Assembly (NCBI GenBank): GCA_007134165.1
Contig: SLLJ01000432.1
Span: 1-6,786, forward strand
From: Nitriliruptoraceae bacterium
Lineage (GTDB): Bacteria; Actinomycetota; Nitriliruptoria; Nitriliruptorales; Nitriliruptoraceae
DNA: 6,786 bases
Direction: 5' to 3'
Of this stretch, positions 1-6,503 are shown piece by piece. Both the position numbers and the translations under genes were made by a program. Under the pieces are notes generated by a model. It searched no databases. It worked only from the letters and a program-made list of their open reading frames with translations, and was not told the origin of the DNA. Within the stretch, counting starts at the first letter, position 1, and the number at the start of each line of letters is the position of its first letter.

Positions 1-455
1 ACCGGGACCGGCGCCGGTACCCGGTCGGGGCCGGGGAACCCTGGTGCCTGCCCCCCGGCAGCGGACAACTCACTCGATGACGATACCAACCGCCGCCGGT
101 GCGCTCCCGCAGCCACTGCCGACGACCGGACGTGGCGCCGGCCCGAACAGCCCCGGCAGCCCCGCACGTCGCCACCCGTCGGTGCCCAGCGTGCCGGCCC
201 GGCTGCCGAACCCCCGCAGGGTTCGACAGCCGTCGCCCCCCACCCCGCACCGCCTCCCCCGCACCGCCTCCCCCGATGCGGCGTACCCGACCGGTCAGAC
301 CGGTTCAGTACGCCACATCCCCGATCGGCCGCACCCACCAGCACGTGGGTTGGGCCGGCACCTCGGGGAGACCGGGCAGCGGGATCTTGGCACCGCGAAC
401 CACGCACTCCGGCGCGGCGCGCACCCGGCACCGACCACCGACACCGGCGGTCGAG
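1..455. other. 455-base stretch with no supportable gene
   Basis: No reading frame here gives a convincing protein on either strand; the open frames are Pro/Arg/Ala-rich products of high GC. The stretch holds a near-palindrome at 1-25, a tandem 14-bp duplication at 247-274 (unit beginning GCACCGCC), a large inverted repeat at 280-314, and a perfect 6-bp hairpin at 333-350 (ACCCAC/GTGGGT, loop of 6). The inverted repeats lie downstream of the leftward HIT gene and may belong to its 3' untranslated region. One minus-strand frame ending at 305 has a more protein-like tail (PECVVRGAKIPLPGL) but has no convincing start. In mycobacteria pgsA follows the HIT gene; it is not seen here. Confidence 0.6.
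280..314 (-). terminator. Large inverted repeat, candidate terminator of the thrS-HIT transcript
   Basis: Outer arms GGCGTAC (280-286) and GTACGCC (308-314) are perfectly complementary. Inside them, two copies of ACCGGT, each self-complementary, pair across a CAG loop, with a flanking G-T wobble. Together this makes about 14 base pairs with one small internal loop. It lies about 140 bases past the HIT stop codon on the minus strand. No U-tract follows, as is common for actinobacterial terminators. The structure is symmetric, so it could also act on the other strand or be a protein-binding site. Confidence 0.4.
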
Positions 456-1082
456 TCAGCGGAAGCTCGGCCGCAGCTCCTCGTACATCTCCTCCAGCGC
501 CCGGGGCAACACCCGGGCCGCACCCACCACGGAGATGAAGTTGGTGTCGCCGACCCAGCGCGGCACCGCGTGCAGGTGGACGTGCTCGGCGATCCCGGCA
601 CCTCCCGCCGCTCCCAGGTTCATGCCCAGGTTGACGCCCTGGGCGCGGACCTCCCGGCGCAGCGCCGCAACGCACCGCCGTCCGAGTTCCCACACCTCGG
701 CGCTGGTGTCGTCGTCGAGCGCCTCGACTTCGGCGAGGTGGACATAGGGCACCACCATCAGGTGGCCGGGGTTGTAGGGGTAGGCGTTGAGGATCACGAA
801 GGCATGCTCGCCGCGGTGAAGGACCAGCGACTCCACGTCGCGCTCCGGCGGCCGCGCCGGGATCACGCAGAACGGGCAGCCGGCGATCCGCTCACCGCCA
901 GAGATGTAGCCGAACCGCCACGGCGCCCACAGCCGCTGCAGGTCCTCCACACCGACGCCGGGCTGGTCGTCACGAGCATCGCGGCCGGTGAGCCCGACCT
1001 GGTCGTCGAACTCTTCGCAGACCGATGACGCCCGTGCGTCAGCGCCGTCGTCTGCGGGCGGCTGGGCGGACACCTCGCTCAC
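456..1082 (-). CDS. HIT-family hydrolase/phosphorylase (Ap4A phosphorylase-like)
   Basis: A 208-residue histidine-triad protein. The active-site triad is His167-x-His169-x-His171 in EHVHLHAVPRW, where the middle His is expected to attack the phosphate. A zinc-type pair Cys69/Cys72 (GCPFC) and the block NAYPYNPGHLMVVPY (99-113) follow the pattern of mycobacterial Rv2613c, an Ap4A phosphorylase, which also has the downstream Trp-x-Gly-Asp-x-Asn-Phe. The likely role is cytosolic cleavage of diadenosine polyphosphates. The first ~49 residues are an acidic, low-complexity extension. The GTG start at 1082 is chosen because GAGGAGGAGG (1088-1097) sits just upstream; an in-frame GTG at 1151 has no Shine-Dalgarno site. 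It lies 138 bases after thrS on the same strand. A weak -10-like TACGGT (1106-1111) could give it its own promoter. The family is secure; the exact substrate is inferred. Confidence 0.92.
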   Translation of the reverse strand: MSEVSAQPPADDGADARASSVCEEFDDQVGLTGRDARDDQPGVGVEDLQRLWAPWRFGYISGGERIAGCPFCVIPARPPERDVESLVLHRGEHAFVILNAYPYNPGHLMVVPYVHLAEVEALDDDTSAEVWELGRRCVAALRREVRAQGVNLGMNLGAAGGAGIAEHVHLHAVPRWVGDTNFISVVGAARVLPRALEEMYEELRPSFR

Positions 1083-1087
1083 GGCTG

Positions 1088-1097
1088 CCTCCTCCTC
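1088..1097 (-). promoter_or_regulatory. Ribosome binding site fixing the HIT gene start
   Basis: On the minus strand GAGGAGGAGG precedes GTG at 1082, with 5 bases from its last GG and 8 from the central AGGAGG. It selects this start over the in-frame GTG at 1151. Confidence 0.75.
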
Positions 1098-1220
1098 GAC
1101 GGCCAACCGTAGGGGGTCGAGGGCCGCCGCGGCAGGGGGCCGGGAGCGCACGCACAGCAGTTGCGGGACCCGAGCGAGATCGCGGACGAGCCATCAAGGG
1201 GTTGACGCCGGGTGTTGGGC

Positions 1221-3269
1221 TCAGCCGTGCTCACGAGGACGCTTCTCGGCAATCTCGGCCACCACCTCGGCGACGAAGGCCTCGACCTGGACGTCCTTGC
1301 GCTGGTCGCCGCGGTAGGGCCGCACGGCCACGGTCTGTGCCTCGGCCTCCGAGGCACCGACCACCAGGGTGTAGGGCACCTTGGAGGTCTGTGCGGCACG
1401 GATCTTGTTGCCCAACGTGCCGTCGGAGGCGTCGACCTCGACCCTCACACCGGTGGCGCGCAGGCGGCCCGCGACCTCATCGGCGTAGCCCAGGAAGTCG
1501 GCCGCGACGGGGACCAACTGCACCTGCACCGGCGCGAGCCAGGTCGGGAACGCCCCGTTGAACGACTCGACCATGACCGCGAAGAAGCGCTCGATCGATC
1601 CGAACAGCGCCCGGTGGACCATGAACGGCTGGTGCTTGGCGCCGTCGTCACCGACGTAGGAGATGTCGAAGCGCTCGGGCAGGTTGAAATCGACCTGGAT
1701 GGTGGTCAGCTGCCACTCACGACCGATCGCATCACGGGCGTGAATGTCGATCTTCGGGCCGTAGAACGCTCCCTCGCCAGCGTCGATCTGGTAGTCGTAG
1801 CCGGACCGCTCCGCCGCCTGCATCAGGGCCCGCTCGGCGTACTGCCACTGCTCGTCGGTGCCGATGGACTTGTCGTCGGGCCGGGTGGACACGGCCACGC
1901 GCGAGGGCTCGCCGAGCCCGAAGGCGGCGTACAGGTCCCGCGCGAATTCGATGCAGTCGACCACCTCGTCGACGACCTGGTCGGCCCGGCAGAAGATGTG
2001 GCTGTCGTCCTGGGTGAACCCGCGGGCACGAAGCATCCCGTTGACCACGCCCGAGCGTTCGTAGCGGTAGACGGTGCCGAGCTCGGCGATGCGCAGCGGC
2101 AGCTCACGGTAGGAGCGGGTCCGGGAGGTGTAGGCCAGGATGTGGAACGGGCAGTTCATCGGCTTGAGGCGGTAGGCGCTGGCCGAGTCGTCGAGCTCCA
2201 TGCCCGGGTACATCAGTTCCGCGTAGTTCTGGAGGTGGCCCGAGATCCGCCACAGGTCCTCCTTGGCGATGTGGGGGGTATAGACGGGGACGTAGCCACG
2301 CGCGAGGGTCTCGTCGCGGATCCAGTCCTCCATCTGCTTGCGCACCAACGCCCCGGCGGGCAGGAAGATCGACAGCCCCGGCCCGAGCTCGTCGGGATGG
2401 TGGGTGAGCTCAAGCTCGCGGCCGAGCTTGCGGTGGTCGCGGCGCTTGGCCTCCTCGAGCAGCTCGAGGTGGGCCTTGAGTGCCTTCTTGGACTCCCACG
2501 CGGTGCCATAGATGCGCTGGAGCATCGGCTGGTCCTCACGGCCCCGCCAATACGCGCCGGCGCTGCGCAGCAGTTTGAAGGCCGGGACGCGCTCGGTGGA
2601 GGGCACGTGTGGGCCCCGGCACAGGTCCGACCACGCCACCTCGCCGCCCGGACGCACGTTGCGGTAGACGGTGAAGGTGGGCTCGCCGCCCGCACCCTCG
2701 GCGCCATCCGCACCGGCCTGCTCGTCGTCGCCGCCGACGTCCACCGCACTGAGGATGGTGCCGTCGTCGACCAGCTCGATGATCGCGGTCTTGTAGGGCT
2801 GGTCGGCGAACTCCTCGAGCGCAGCCTCGCGGGCGACCTCCTCGCGCACGTAGCGCTGACGCTCGCGCGCGAGCTCATGCATGCGCGCCTCGATGCGCTC
2901 GAGGTCCTCGGGGGTGAAGGGACGCTCGACGTCGAAGTCGTAGTAGAAGCCGTCGGTGATCGGCGGGCCGATCGCCCACTTCGCGCCGGGGAACAGGTCG
3001 GTGACCGCCTGGGCCATCAGGTGCGCGGCGGAGTGGCGCAGGATCGCGCGGCCCTCGTCGGTGTCGGCGGCGATGCCGGCAACCTCGACGTCGTCGGGCA
3101 CGGGGCGGTCGAGGTCCCACTGGCGGGCCGTGCCGTCGGGCAGGGTCACCTGCGCGGCCACGATCGCGCCACGGATGGCCTCGAGGGCCTTGAGCGCCTG
3201 CAGCGCGGTGGCACCGGCATCGAGCTGCACGCTGGCATCGCCATGCCGGACGGTGATGGACGGGCTCAC
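1221..3269 (-). CDS. thrS: Threonyl-tRNA synthetase
   Basis: A 682-residue class II aminoacyl-tRNA synthetase that charges tRNA-Thr in the cytoplasm. Domains in order: TGS domain (about 4-65); editing domain with His79/His83 (RHSAAH) and Cys217/His221 (LCRGPH), matching E. coli H73, H77, C182 and H186; catalytic core with motif 2 around 400-420 (YRYERSG, then RARGFTQDDSH); C-terminal anticodon-binding domain (about 580-680). The zinc/threonine ligands are Cys373 (PMNCPFH), His424 (DDSHIF) and His552 (MVHRALFGS), equivalent to E. coli C334, H385 and H511. The protein is about 40 residues longer than the E. coli enzyme, largely through an Asp/Gly/Ala-rich insert near 178-197. The GTG start at 3269 has GAGGAG (3276-3281) six bases upstream. 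The frame stays open for another 107 codons upstream, but that part encodes only repeat DNA and no conserved domain. Confidence 0.97.
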   Translation of the reverse strand: MSPSITVRHGDASVQLDAGATALQALKALEAIRGAIVAAQVTLPDGTARQWDLDRPVPDDVEVAGIAADTDEGRAILRHSAAHLMAQAVTDLFPGAKWAIGPPITDGFYYDFDVERPFTPEDLERIEARMHELARERQRYVREEVAREAALEEFADQPYKTAIIELVDDGTILSAVDVGGDDEQAGADGAEGAGGEPTFTVYRNVRPGGEVAWSDLCRGPHVPSTERVPAFKLLRSAGAYWRGREDQPMLQRIYGTAWESKKALKAHLELLEEAKRRDHRKLGRELELTHHPDELGPGLSIFLPAGALVRKQMEDWIRDETLARGYVPVYTPHIAKEDLWRISGHLQNYAELMYPGMELDDSASAYRLKPMNCPFHILAYTSRTRSYRELPLRIAELGTVYRYERSGVVNGMLRARGFTQDDSHIFCRADQVVDEVVDCIEFARDLYAAFGLGEPSRVAVSTRPDDKSIGTDEQWQYAERALMQAAERSGYDYQIDAGEGAFYGPKIDIHARDAIGREWQLTTIQVDFNLPERFDISYVGDDGAKHQPFMVHRALFGSIERFFAVMVESFNGAFPTWLAPVQVQLVPVAADFLGYADEVAGRLRATGVRVEVDASDGTLGNKIRAAQTSKVPYTLVVGASEAEAQTVAVRPYRGDQRKDVQVEAFVAEVVAEIAEKRPREHG

Positions 3270-3275
3270 GACGTA

Positions 3276-3281
3276 CTCCTC
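3276..3281 (-). promoter_or_regulatory. thrS: Ribosome binding site fixing the thrS start
   Basis: GAGGAG on the minus strand, six bases before GTG at 3269. It places the start exactly at the beginning of the TGS domain and argues against the long upstream in-frame extension. Confidence 0.75.
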
Positions 3282-3324
3282 GGTCGCCGGCTGGGCGGGT
3301 GCCGGTGCCCCGCCGGACGGTCCG

Positions 3325-3330
3325 AGGGTA
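3325..3330 (-). promoter_or_regulatory. Candidate -10 box of the thrS promoter
   Basis: TACCCT on the minus strand fits the actinobacterial TAnnnT -10 pattern. Transcription would begin near 3318, giving a leader of about 50 bases before the thrS GTG. No good -35 is visible at 16-19 bases upstream, so this rests on one hexamer and its position. Confidence 0.35.
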
Positions 3331-3363
3331 GTGCGCGACGCAACAGCCACCGGATGCTGGGGT

Positions 3364-3449
3364 AGGAGGGTGGTGGCGGGTGCAGCTGGGAGGGTGGTGG
3401 CGGGTGCAGCTGGGAGGGTGGTGGCGGGTGCAGCTGGGAGGGTGGCGGG
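3364..3449. repeat. 24-bp G-rich tandem repeat (3 copies plus a partial one), G-quadruplex-prone
   Basis: Copies lie at 3364-3387 (one mismatch), 3388-3411 and 3412-3435 (identical), followed by a partial fourth at 3436-3449. On the plus strand each unit reads GGGAGGGTGGTGG, then CGGGTGCAGCT. The G-runs are spaced 7, 1 and 7 bases apart (for example 3378-3404), which meets the canonical G3+ with loops of 1-7 rule. Each junction contains the palindrome CAGCTG. The array lies between the thrS start and the divergent gene, upstream of both proposed -10 boxes. The 24-base period is a multiple of three, so frames read through it as PAAPATTL-type repeats, but nothing supports translation. Near-identical copies imply recent slippage or selection. 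Confidence 0.9.
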
Positions 3450-3470
3450 CTCCGGCGAGCGGTGGGCGCC

Positions 3471-3476
3471 TACGAT
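3471..3476 (+). promoter_or_regulatory. Candidate -10 box for a leaderless transcript
   Basis: TACGAT matches TAnnnT, and its last T lies eight bases before the A of ATG at 3484. Transcription is therefore expected to start at or next to the start codon. No Shine-Dalgarno sequence lies before this ATG or the in-frame ATG at 3475, which fits leaderless translation, common in actinobacteria. No clear -35 is seen. Confidence 0.45.
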
Positions 3477-3483
3477 GATCGAG

Positions 3484-3939
3484 ATGACCGAGCCCCGCCG
3501 CCCCGACCCCGGCCGCGACCCGGCCCGTCGTGGCCTGCCGGAGCGCTGGCTGCTGCCCCCCGCGCCGCGTGAGCCCGACCTGGCCGCCACCTACCGCGCA
3601 CGCGACTTCGCCGAACGTCAGGCCCTGGCCCGGGTGGGGCCGGAAGCGCTCGACGGGCTCGGCAGCCAGGACGTCGAGGTGGTGGCGGGACTGGCCCGCG
3701 CCCGACTGGCGACCGCCTGGCGCCTGCACCTGGCGGGACCGGTGGTTGGCTGGCTGGCGCTGATGACGCTGTGGGGCTTCGGGCGCAGCACCTTCCCGAC
3801 CGCCGAGGGGGCGTGGCTGGTCGCGGGTCTGGTGGCCGGTGCGGTGGTGGGGCTGGTGGTGGCGGTGGCCGTCGTCCGGCGGCTGCGCCGGGCCCAGGCC
3901 GTGCTCGACGCCACCGAGCGCGGCACGAACCCGCGCTGA
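3484..3939 (+). CDS. Small two-helix membrane protein of unknown function
   Basis: A 151-residue protein I do not recognise. The N-terminal ~80 residues are hydrophilic and rich in Arg and Pro. Two hydrophobic segments follow: about 82-99 (HLAGPVVGWLALMTLWGF) and about 110-131 (AWLVAGLVAGAVVGLVVAVAVV). They are separated by a short Gly/Arg/Pro/Thr loop. The tail begins with a strongly basic patch (RRLRR, 132-136). The positive tail and charged N-terminus suggest both ends are cytoplasmic. The start is ATG 3484; ATG 3475 is in frame and would add MIE, but the -10-like TACGAT at 3471-3476 overlaps it. The gene is divergent from thrS across the repeat region and convergent with the decayed LCCL gene, with five bases between the two stop codons. 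No enzymatic motif is visible. Confidence 0.75.
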   Translation: MTEPRRPDPGRDPARRGLPERWLLPPAPREPDLAATYRARDFAERQALARVGPEALDGLGSQDVEVVAGLARARLATAWRLHLAGPVVGWLALMTLWGFGRSTFPTAEGAWLVAGLVAGAVVGLVVAVAVVRRLRRAQAVLDATERGTNPR

Positions 3940-3944
3940 GGCAC

Positions 3945-4618
3945 TCAGCCCTCCCCGAGGAACGCACGCAGCAGGAAGTTCGCCATCTGCGCCAGGGTGA
4001 TCGGATCAGCCGCGCCGTTGCGGCCCGGCGCACACCCGGTCGCGACCCGGCCCCCGGGGGACGACCTCGATGCCCGGCTCGGGCACGCAAACCGGCCGGC
4101 ACGTCGGTGTAGGTCGCACCCGGGGGTGGGCTCCGGTTCGGGCTCCGGCTCTGTGCGCATGGTTGGTTCCGGGTCGCGCGCGGGAGCTTCGGCGGTGGAC
4201 AACGAAGCGGCCGGTTCCCAGCGGCCAGTCCGGCGAGATGAGCCCGTTGAGGGTGCTGCCGATGTCGCTGTCGAAGCCGGGAGGGGTCTCGATCTCGACA
4301 GGCCGACGAACTCGAGGGTGATCAGCCCTCCGTGCACCGCGGCGAGGCATACCCGCGAGAAGCCCTCCTCGACGTCCGTGCCGTCGGGCACCATCTCGGC
4401 CGGCCCGCTCGGCGGGGAGCCGTGCAGGTAGGGCCCACCGATGTCGGGGGGCACCTCGCGAACTCGTCCAGGTCGTGTTCCGCCGCCGGCGATCGCGTCC
4501 GCCATCGCCGGCGTCGGCACCGCCGCGAAGACCCCGAACTGCAGCATCGCCAGCACCGTCAGCGGCACCGCGACCCGGCCCCCGAAGACCCGGGCCCCCG
4601 CCGATCCGGCGCGATCAC
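3945..4618 (-). pseudogene. Decayed secreted LCCL-domain protein with a C-terminal SLH-like repeat
   Basis: Read on the minus strand, protein-like pieces lie in three frames in a sensible order. First is a signal-peptide core (VPLTVLAMLQFGVFAAV, cleavage after TPAMA, about 4568-4500). Next is the first half of an LCCL domain, with DGTDV then RVCLAAVHGGLIT (about 4385-4303). Its second half, PVEIETPPGFDSDIGS then TLNGLISPDWPLG, is in another frame (about 4302-4198). An Asp/Glu-Pro linker follows in the first frame (TEPEPEPEPTPG). An S-layer-homology-like unit ends the gene: TYTDVPAG in a third frame, PGIEVV in the second, then TGCAPGRNGAADPITLAQ and MANFLLRAF in the first, to a TGA at 3945-3947. 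The first frame is open throughout, so an automatic caller would report a 'hypothetical protein'. At least four frame changes are needed. The start is unclear: GTG 4618 gives a basic N-region only with one more shift, and GTG 4715 would give a very long one. Sequencing error is possible, but the neighbouring genes are intact. Confidence 0.65.
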
Positions 4619-4732
4619 CCCCAGCCGAGGTGTCGGCCGAGTCTCCGGACCCCGACCTCGGGCCGACAGGGACGCCGGACCCGGAGGAACCCGGACCCGG
4701 GTTCGGCGCCCCCACCGTGGCCGGCGTCCGCC

Positions 4733-4738
4733 TACCGT
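4733..4738 (+). promoter_or_regulatory. Candidate -10 box for the hexosaminidase gene
   Basis: TACCGT fits TAnnnT and would start transcription near 4745, leaving a leader of about 47 bases before ATG 4792. No convincing -35 is visible. It is supported by position and one hexamer only. Confidence 0.28.
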
Positions 4739-4791
4739 GGACCGACGCCGTCCGCCCCCACCGGCACCACCACGCCCCTGCCGGAGCCCGC

Positions 4792-6480
4792 ATGACGATC
4801 GTGCCCCGCCCCCTGCAGTTGCGCTCAGTGCGCCGGACCGAACCGTTCCGCCTCAGCCCGAGCACCCGGATGGTCGCCACCAGCCCTGCGGCCGATCAAG
4901 CCACCGCGCTGCTCGAGGGCTGGCTCGAGCGACTGCAGGGCGCGGCTCCGACGCTGAGCCACGAGGCGGGCGGCCCGGACCGCATCCTGCTCACCGTCGA
5001 CGACGACCCGGCGCCGGACCGCACCGCCCGGCGTGAGGGCTTTGCACTCGGGCGCGAGGGATACACGCTGGACATCGATACCGGCCAAGTCCGGCTGACC
5101 GCCGCGACCGGCGCGGGACTAGCCCACGGCGTGCACTCGCTGGTACAGCTCGTGCTCGCCGCCGGACAGAGCACCGACGCGACGGCGGCGGCCGGCCTCC
5201 CGCCGATCGCGCCGGTCGTGCGTCTGCCCGCCGTGCAGGTGCGCGACCGCCCCCGCCTGCCCCACCGTGGACTGCTGCTGGACGTGGCCCGCCACTTCTT
5301 CGGCCCCGCGACCCTCGAGCGGCTGATACCGGTGCTGGCGCTGCTCAAGCTCGACGTGCTGCACCTGCACCTCACCGACGACCAGGGCTGGCGTTTCCCG
5401 GTCGAGCGCTACCCCGACCTGACCCGGATCGGCGGCCACCGTCACCAGACCCGTGGCGACGGCATGCCGCACGGCGGGGCCTACACCCGTGCCGAGCTCG
5501 AGGCCGTCGTCACCACCGCCCGACGTCACCACCTCGATGTCGTCCCCGAGATCGACCTACCCGGCCACCTCGGTGCCGCAATCGCGGCCTACCCGCAGCT
5601 CAGTTGCACCGGTGAGCCCCGACCGGTTCGCACCAGCTTCGGGATCAACCCGGTCATCGCCTGCCCCGGCAAGGACGGCACGCTGCAGTTGCTCGAGGAC
5701 GTCGTCGACGAGGTCTGCGCGGTGTTCCCCTCCCGGCTGCTGCACCTCGGCGGCGACGAGGTCCCCCACACCGCGTGGCGGGCCTGCCCCGACTGCCGGT
5801 CGCGCCGGCAGGCACAGGGCCTGCCCGACGAGCGGCACCTGCAGGCCTGGATGCTCGACCGGCTGGTCCAGCGTGCACGCAGGCACGGGCGGCGGGTCGT
5901 GGTCTACAACGACGGGCTGGTCGCCGGCGCGACCGCCCCCGACGTGATCATGCAGTACTGGCTGGAGCGGGGCCGGGAGCGCCGGGCACGACGAGAGGTC
6001 GCGGCCGGCCGCGAGGTGATCGTCTCCGACTTCTTCCACACCTACCTCGACGCCCCCCACGGCCTGACGCCCCTGCGCAAGACCCTGTCGTTCGAGCCGG
6101 CGATGCCGGTGCTGGGCCTCGAGCCAGGGACCAGCCCGCCGCAACTGCGGGGCATCGAGGCGATGCTGTGGACCGAACTCGTCCCCAACGAGCCACGCCT
6201 GCTGCGCCAACTGCTGCCCCGCCTGGCCGCGCTCGCGGAGGCCGGCTGGTCCGACCCCCGGCTGCGTGATCCGCAGGTCGCCCGGCCGAGGATCGCGGCG
6301 TTGTGCCGCATGCTCGAGCGACTGGGCATCGCCCACACCCCGATGGCCGATGCCGACCCGCCGTTGGGACGGTCGGTGGTCGAGCTGGCGCGCCACATGA
6401 CGGGGATGCTCGACCGTGAGGCGGCCGCGTCCTTCGTCCACCACCTGAGCGACGAACGACGGTGGCGTCAGCGGCGGTGA
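4792..6480 (+). CDS. Beta-N-acetylhexosaminidase, glycoside hydrolase family 20
   Basis: A 562-residue GH20 enzyme that removes terminal N-acetylglucosamine or N-acetylgalactosamine by substrate-assisted catalysis. The N-terminal GH20b-type domain spans about 3-153. The barrel begins at LPHRGLLLDVARHF (157-170), where Arg159 is the usual substrate-binding Arg. Other family motifs are LHLHLTDDQGWR (190-201), VPEIDLPGH (251-259), the catalytic pair Asp322-Glu323 in LHLGGDE, TYLD (417-420) and MLWTE (458-462). ATG 4792 is chosen because GGAG (4783-4786) precedes it by five bases and the next residues begin the GH20b domain; the frame is open back to 4441 but that part is low complexity. No signal peptide is present, so a cytoplasmic role on imported chito- or glyco-oligosaccharides, or in wall recycling, is inferred. 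It stands alone, divergent from the decayed LCCL gene and convergent with a tRNA. Confidence 0.93.
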   Translation: MTIVPRPLQLRSVRRTEPFRLSPSTRMVATSPAADQATALLEGWLERLQGAAPTLSHEAGGPDRILLTVDDDPAPDRTARREGFALGREGYTLDIDTGQVRLTAATGAGLAHGVHSLVQLVLAAGQSTDATAAAGLPPIAPVVRLPAVQVRDRPRLPHRGLLLDVARHFFGPATLERLIPVLALLKLDVLHLHLTDDQGWRFPVERYPDLTRIGGHRHQTRGDGMPHGGAYTRAELEAVVTTARRHHLDVVPEIDLPGHLGAAIAAYPQLSCTGEPRPVRTSFGINPVIACPGKDGTLQLLEDVVDEVCAVFPSRLLHLGGDEVPHTAWRACPDCRSRRQAQGLPDERHLQAWMLDRLVQRARRHGRRVVVYNDGLVAGATAPDVIMQYWLERGRERRARREVAAGREVIVSDFFHTYLDAPHGLTPLRKTLSFEPAMPVLGLEPGTSPPQLRGIEAMLWTELVPNEPRLLRQLLPRLAALAEAGWSDPRLRDPQVARPRIAALCRMLERLGIAHTPMADADPPLGRSVVELARHMTGMLDREAAASFVHHLSDERRWRQRR

Positions 6481-6481
6481 G

Positions 6482-6502
6482 GGCCGCAGCGTCGAGGCGG
6501 CC
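6482..6502. terminator. Hairpin between the hexosaminidase stop and the tRNA 3' end
   Basis: GGCCGC (6482-6487) pairs perfectly with GCGGCC (6497-6502) across a nine-base loop. It fills nearly all of the 23-base gap between two convergent genes, so it could end transcription from both sides. There is no T-tract, hence the modest confidence. Confidence 0.35.
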
Positions 6503-6503
6503 G

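Noticed and set aside
305..601. A minus-strand frame ending with a fairly protein-like tail (PECVVRGAKIPLPGL)
   Set aside because: Its first half overlaps the HIT gene out of frame, no start with a ribosome binding site lies after the HIT stop, and its stop is inside the inverted repeat at 280-314.
99..1028. A 309-codon plus-strand frame across 1-455 and the HIT gene
   Set aside because: Its right-hand two-thirds are the antisense of the HIT gene, and the rest is low-complexity Pro/Arg/Ala.
1212..3365. A 717-codon open frame on the plus strand, antisense to thrS
   Set aside because: It mirrors thrS codon by codon, is rich in Val/Gly/Leu/Asp with no domain, and has no ribosome binding site. 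Long antisense frames are expected opposite a GC-rich gene.
3364..3449. The 24-bp repeat as a CRISPR array
   Set aside because: The units abut one another without spacers, so it is a simple tandem repeat.
2956..3483. An upstream extension of the membrane-protein frame over the repeat and thrS
   Set aside because: It overlaps thrS on the opposite strand and shows no protein features before ATG 3484.
3270..3590. A 107-residue N-terminal extension of ThrRS containing PAAPATTL repeats
   Set aside because: It is translation of the tandem repeat and of the divergent gene's start. GTG 3269 has a good ribosome binding site and begins the TGS domain.
4441..4791. An N-terminal extension of the GH20 protein back to ATG 4441
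   Set aside because: The added residues are low-complexity Pro/Arg/Ala and antisense to the LCCL pseudogene; ATG 4792 has GGAG at the right distance.
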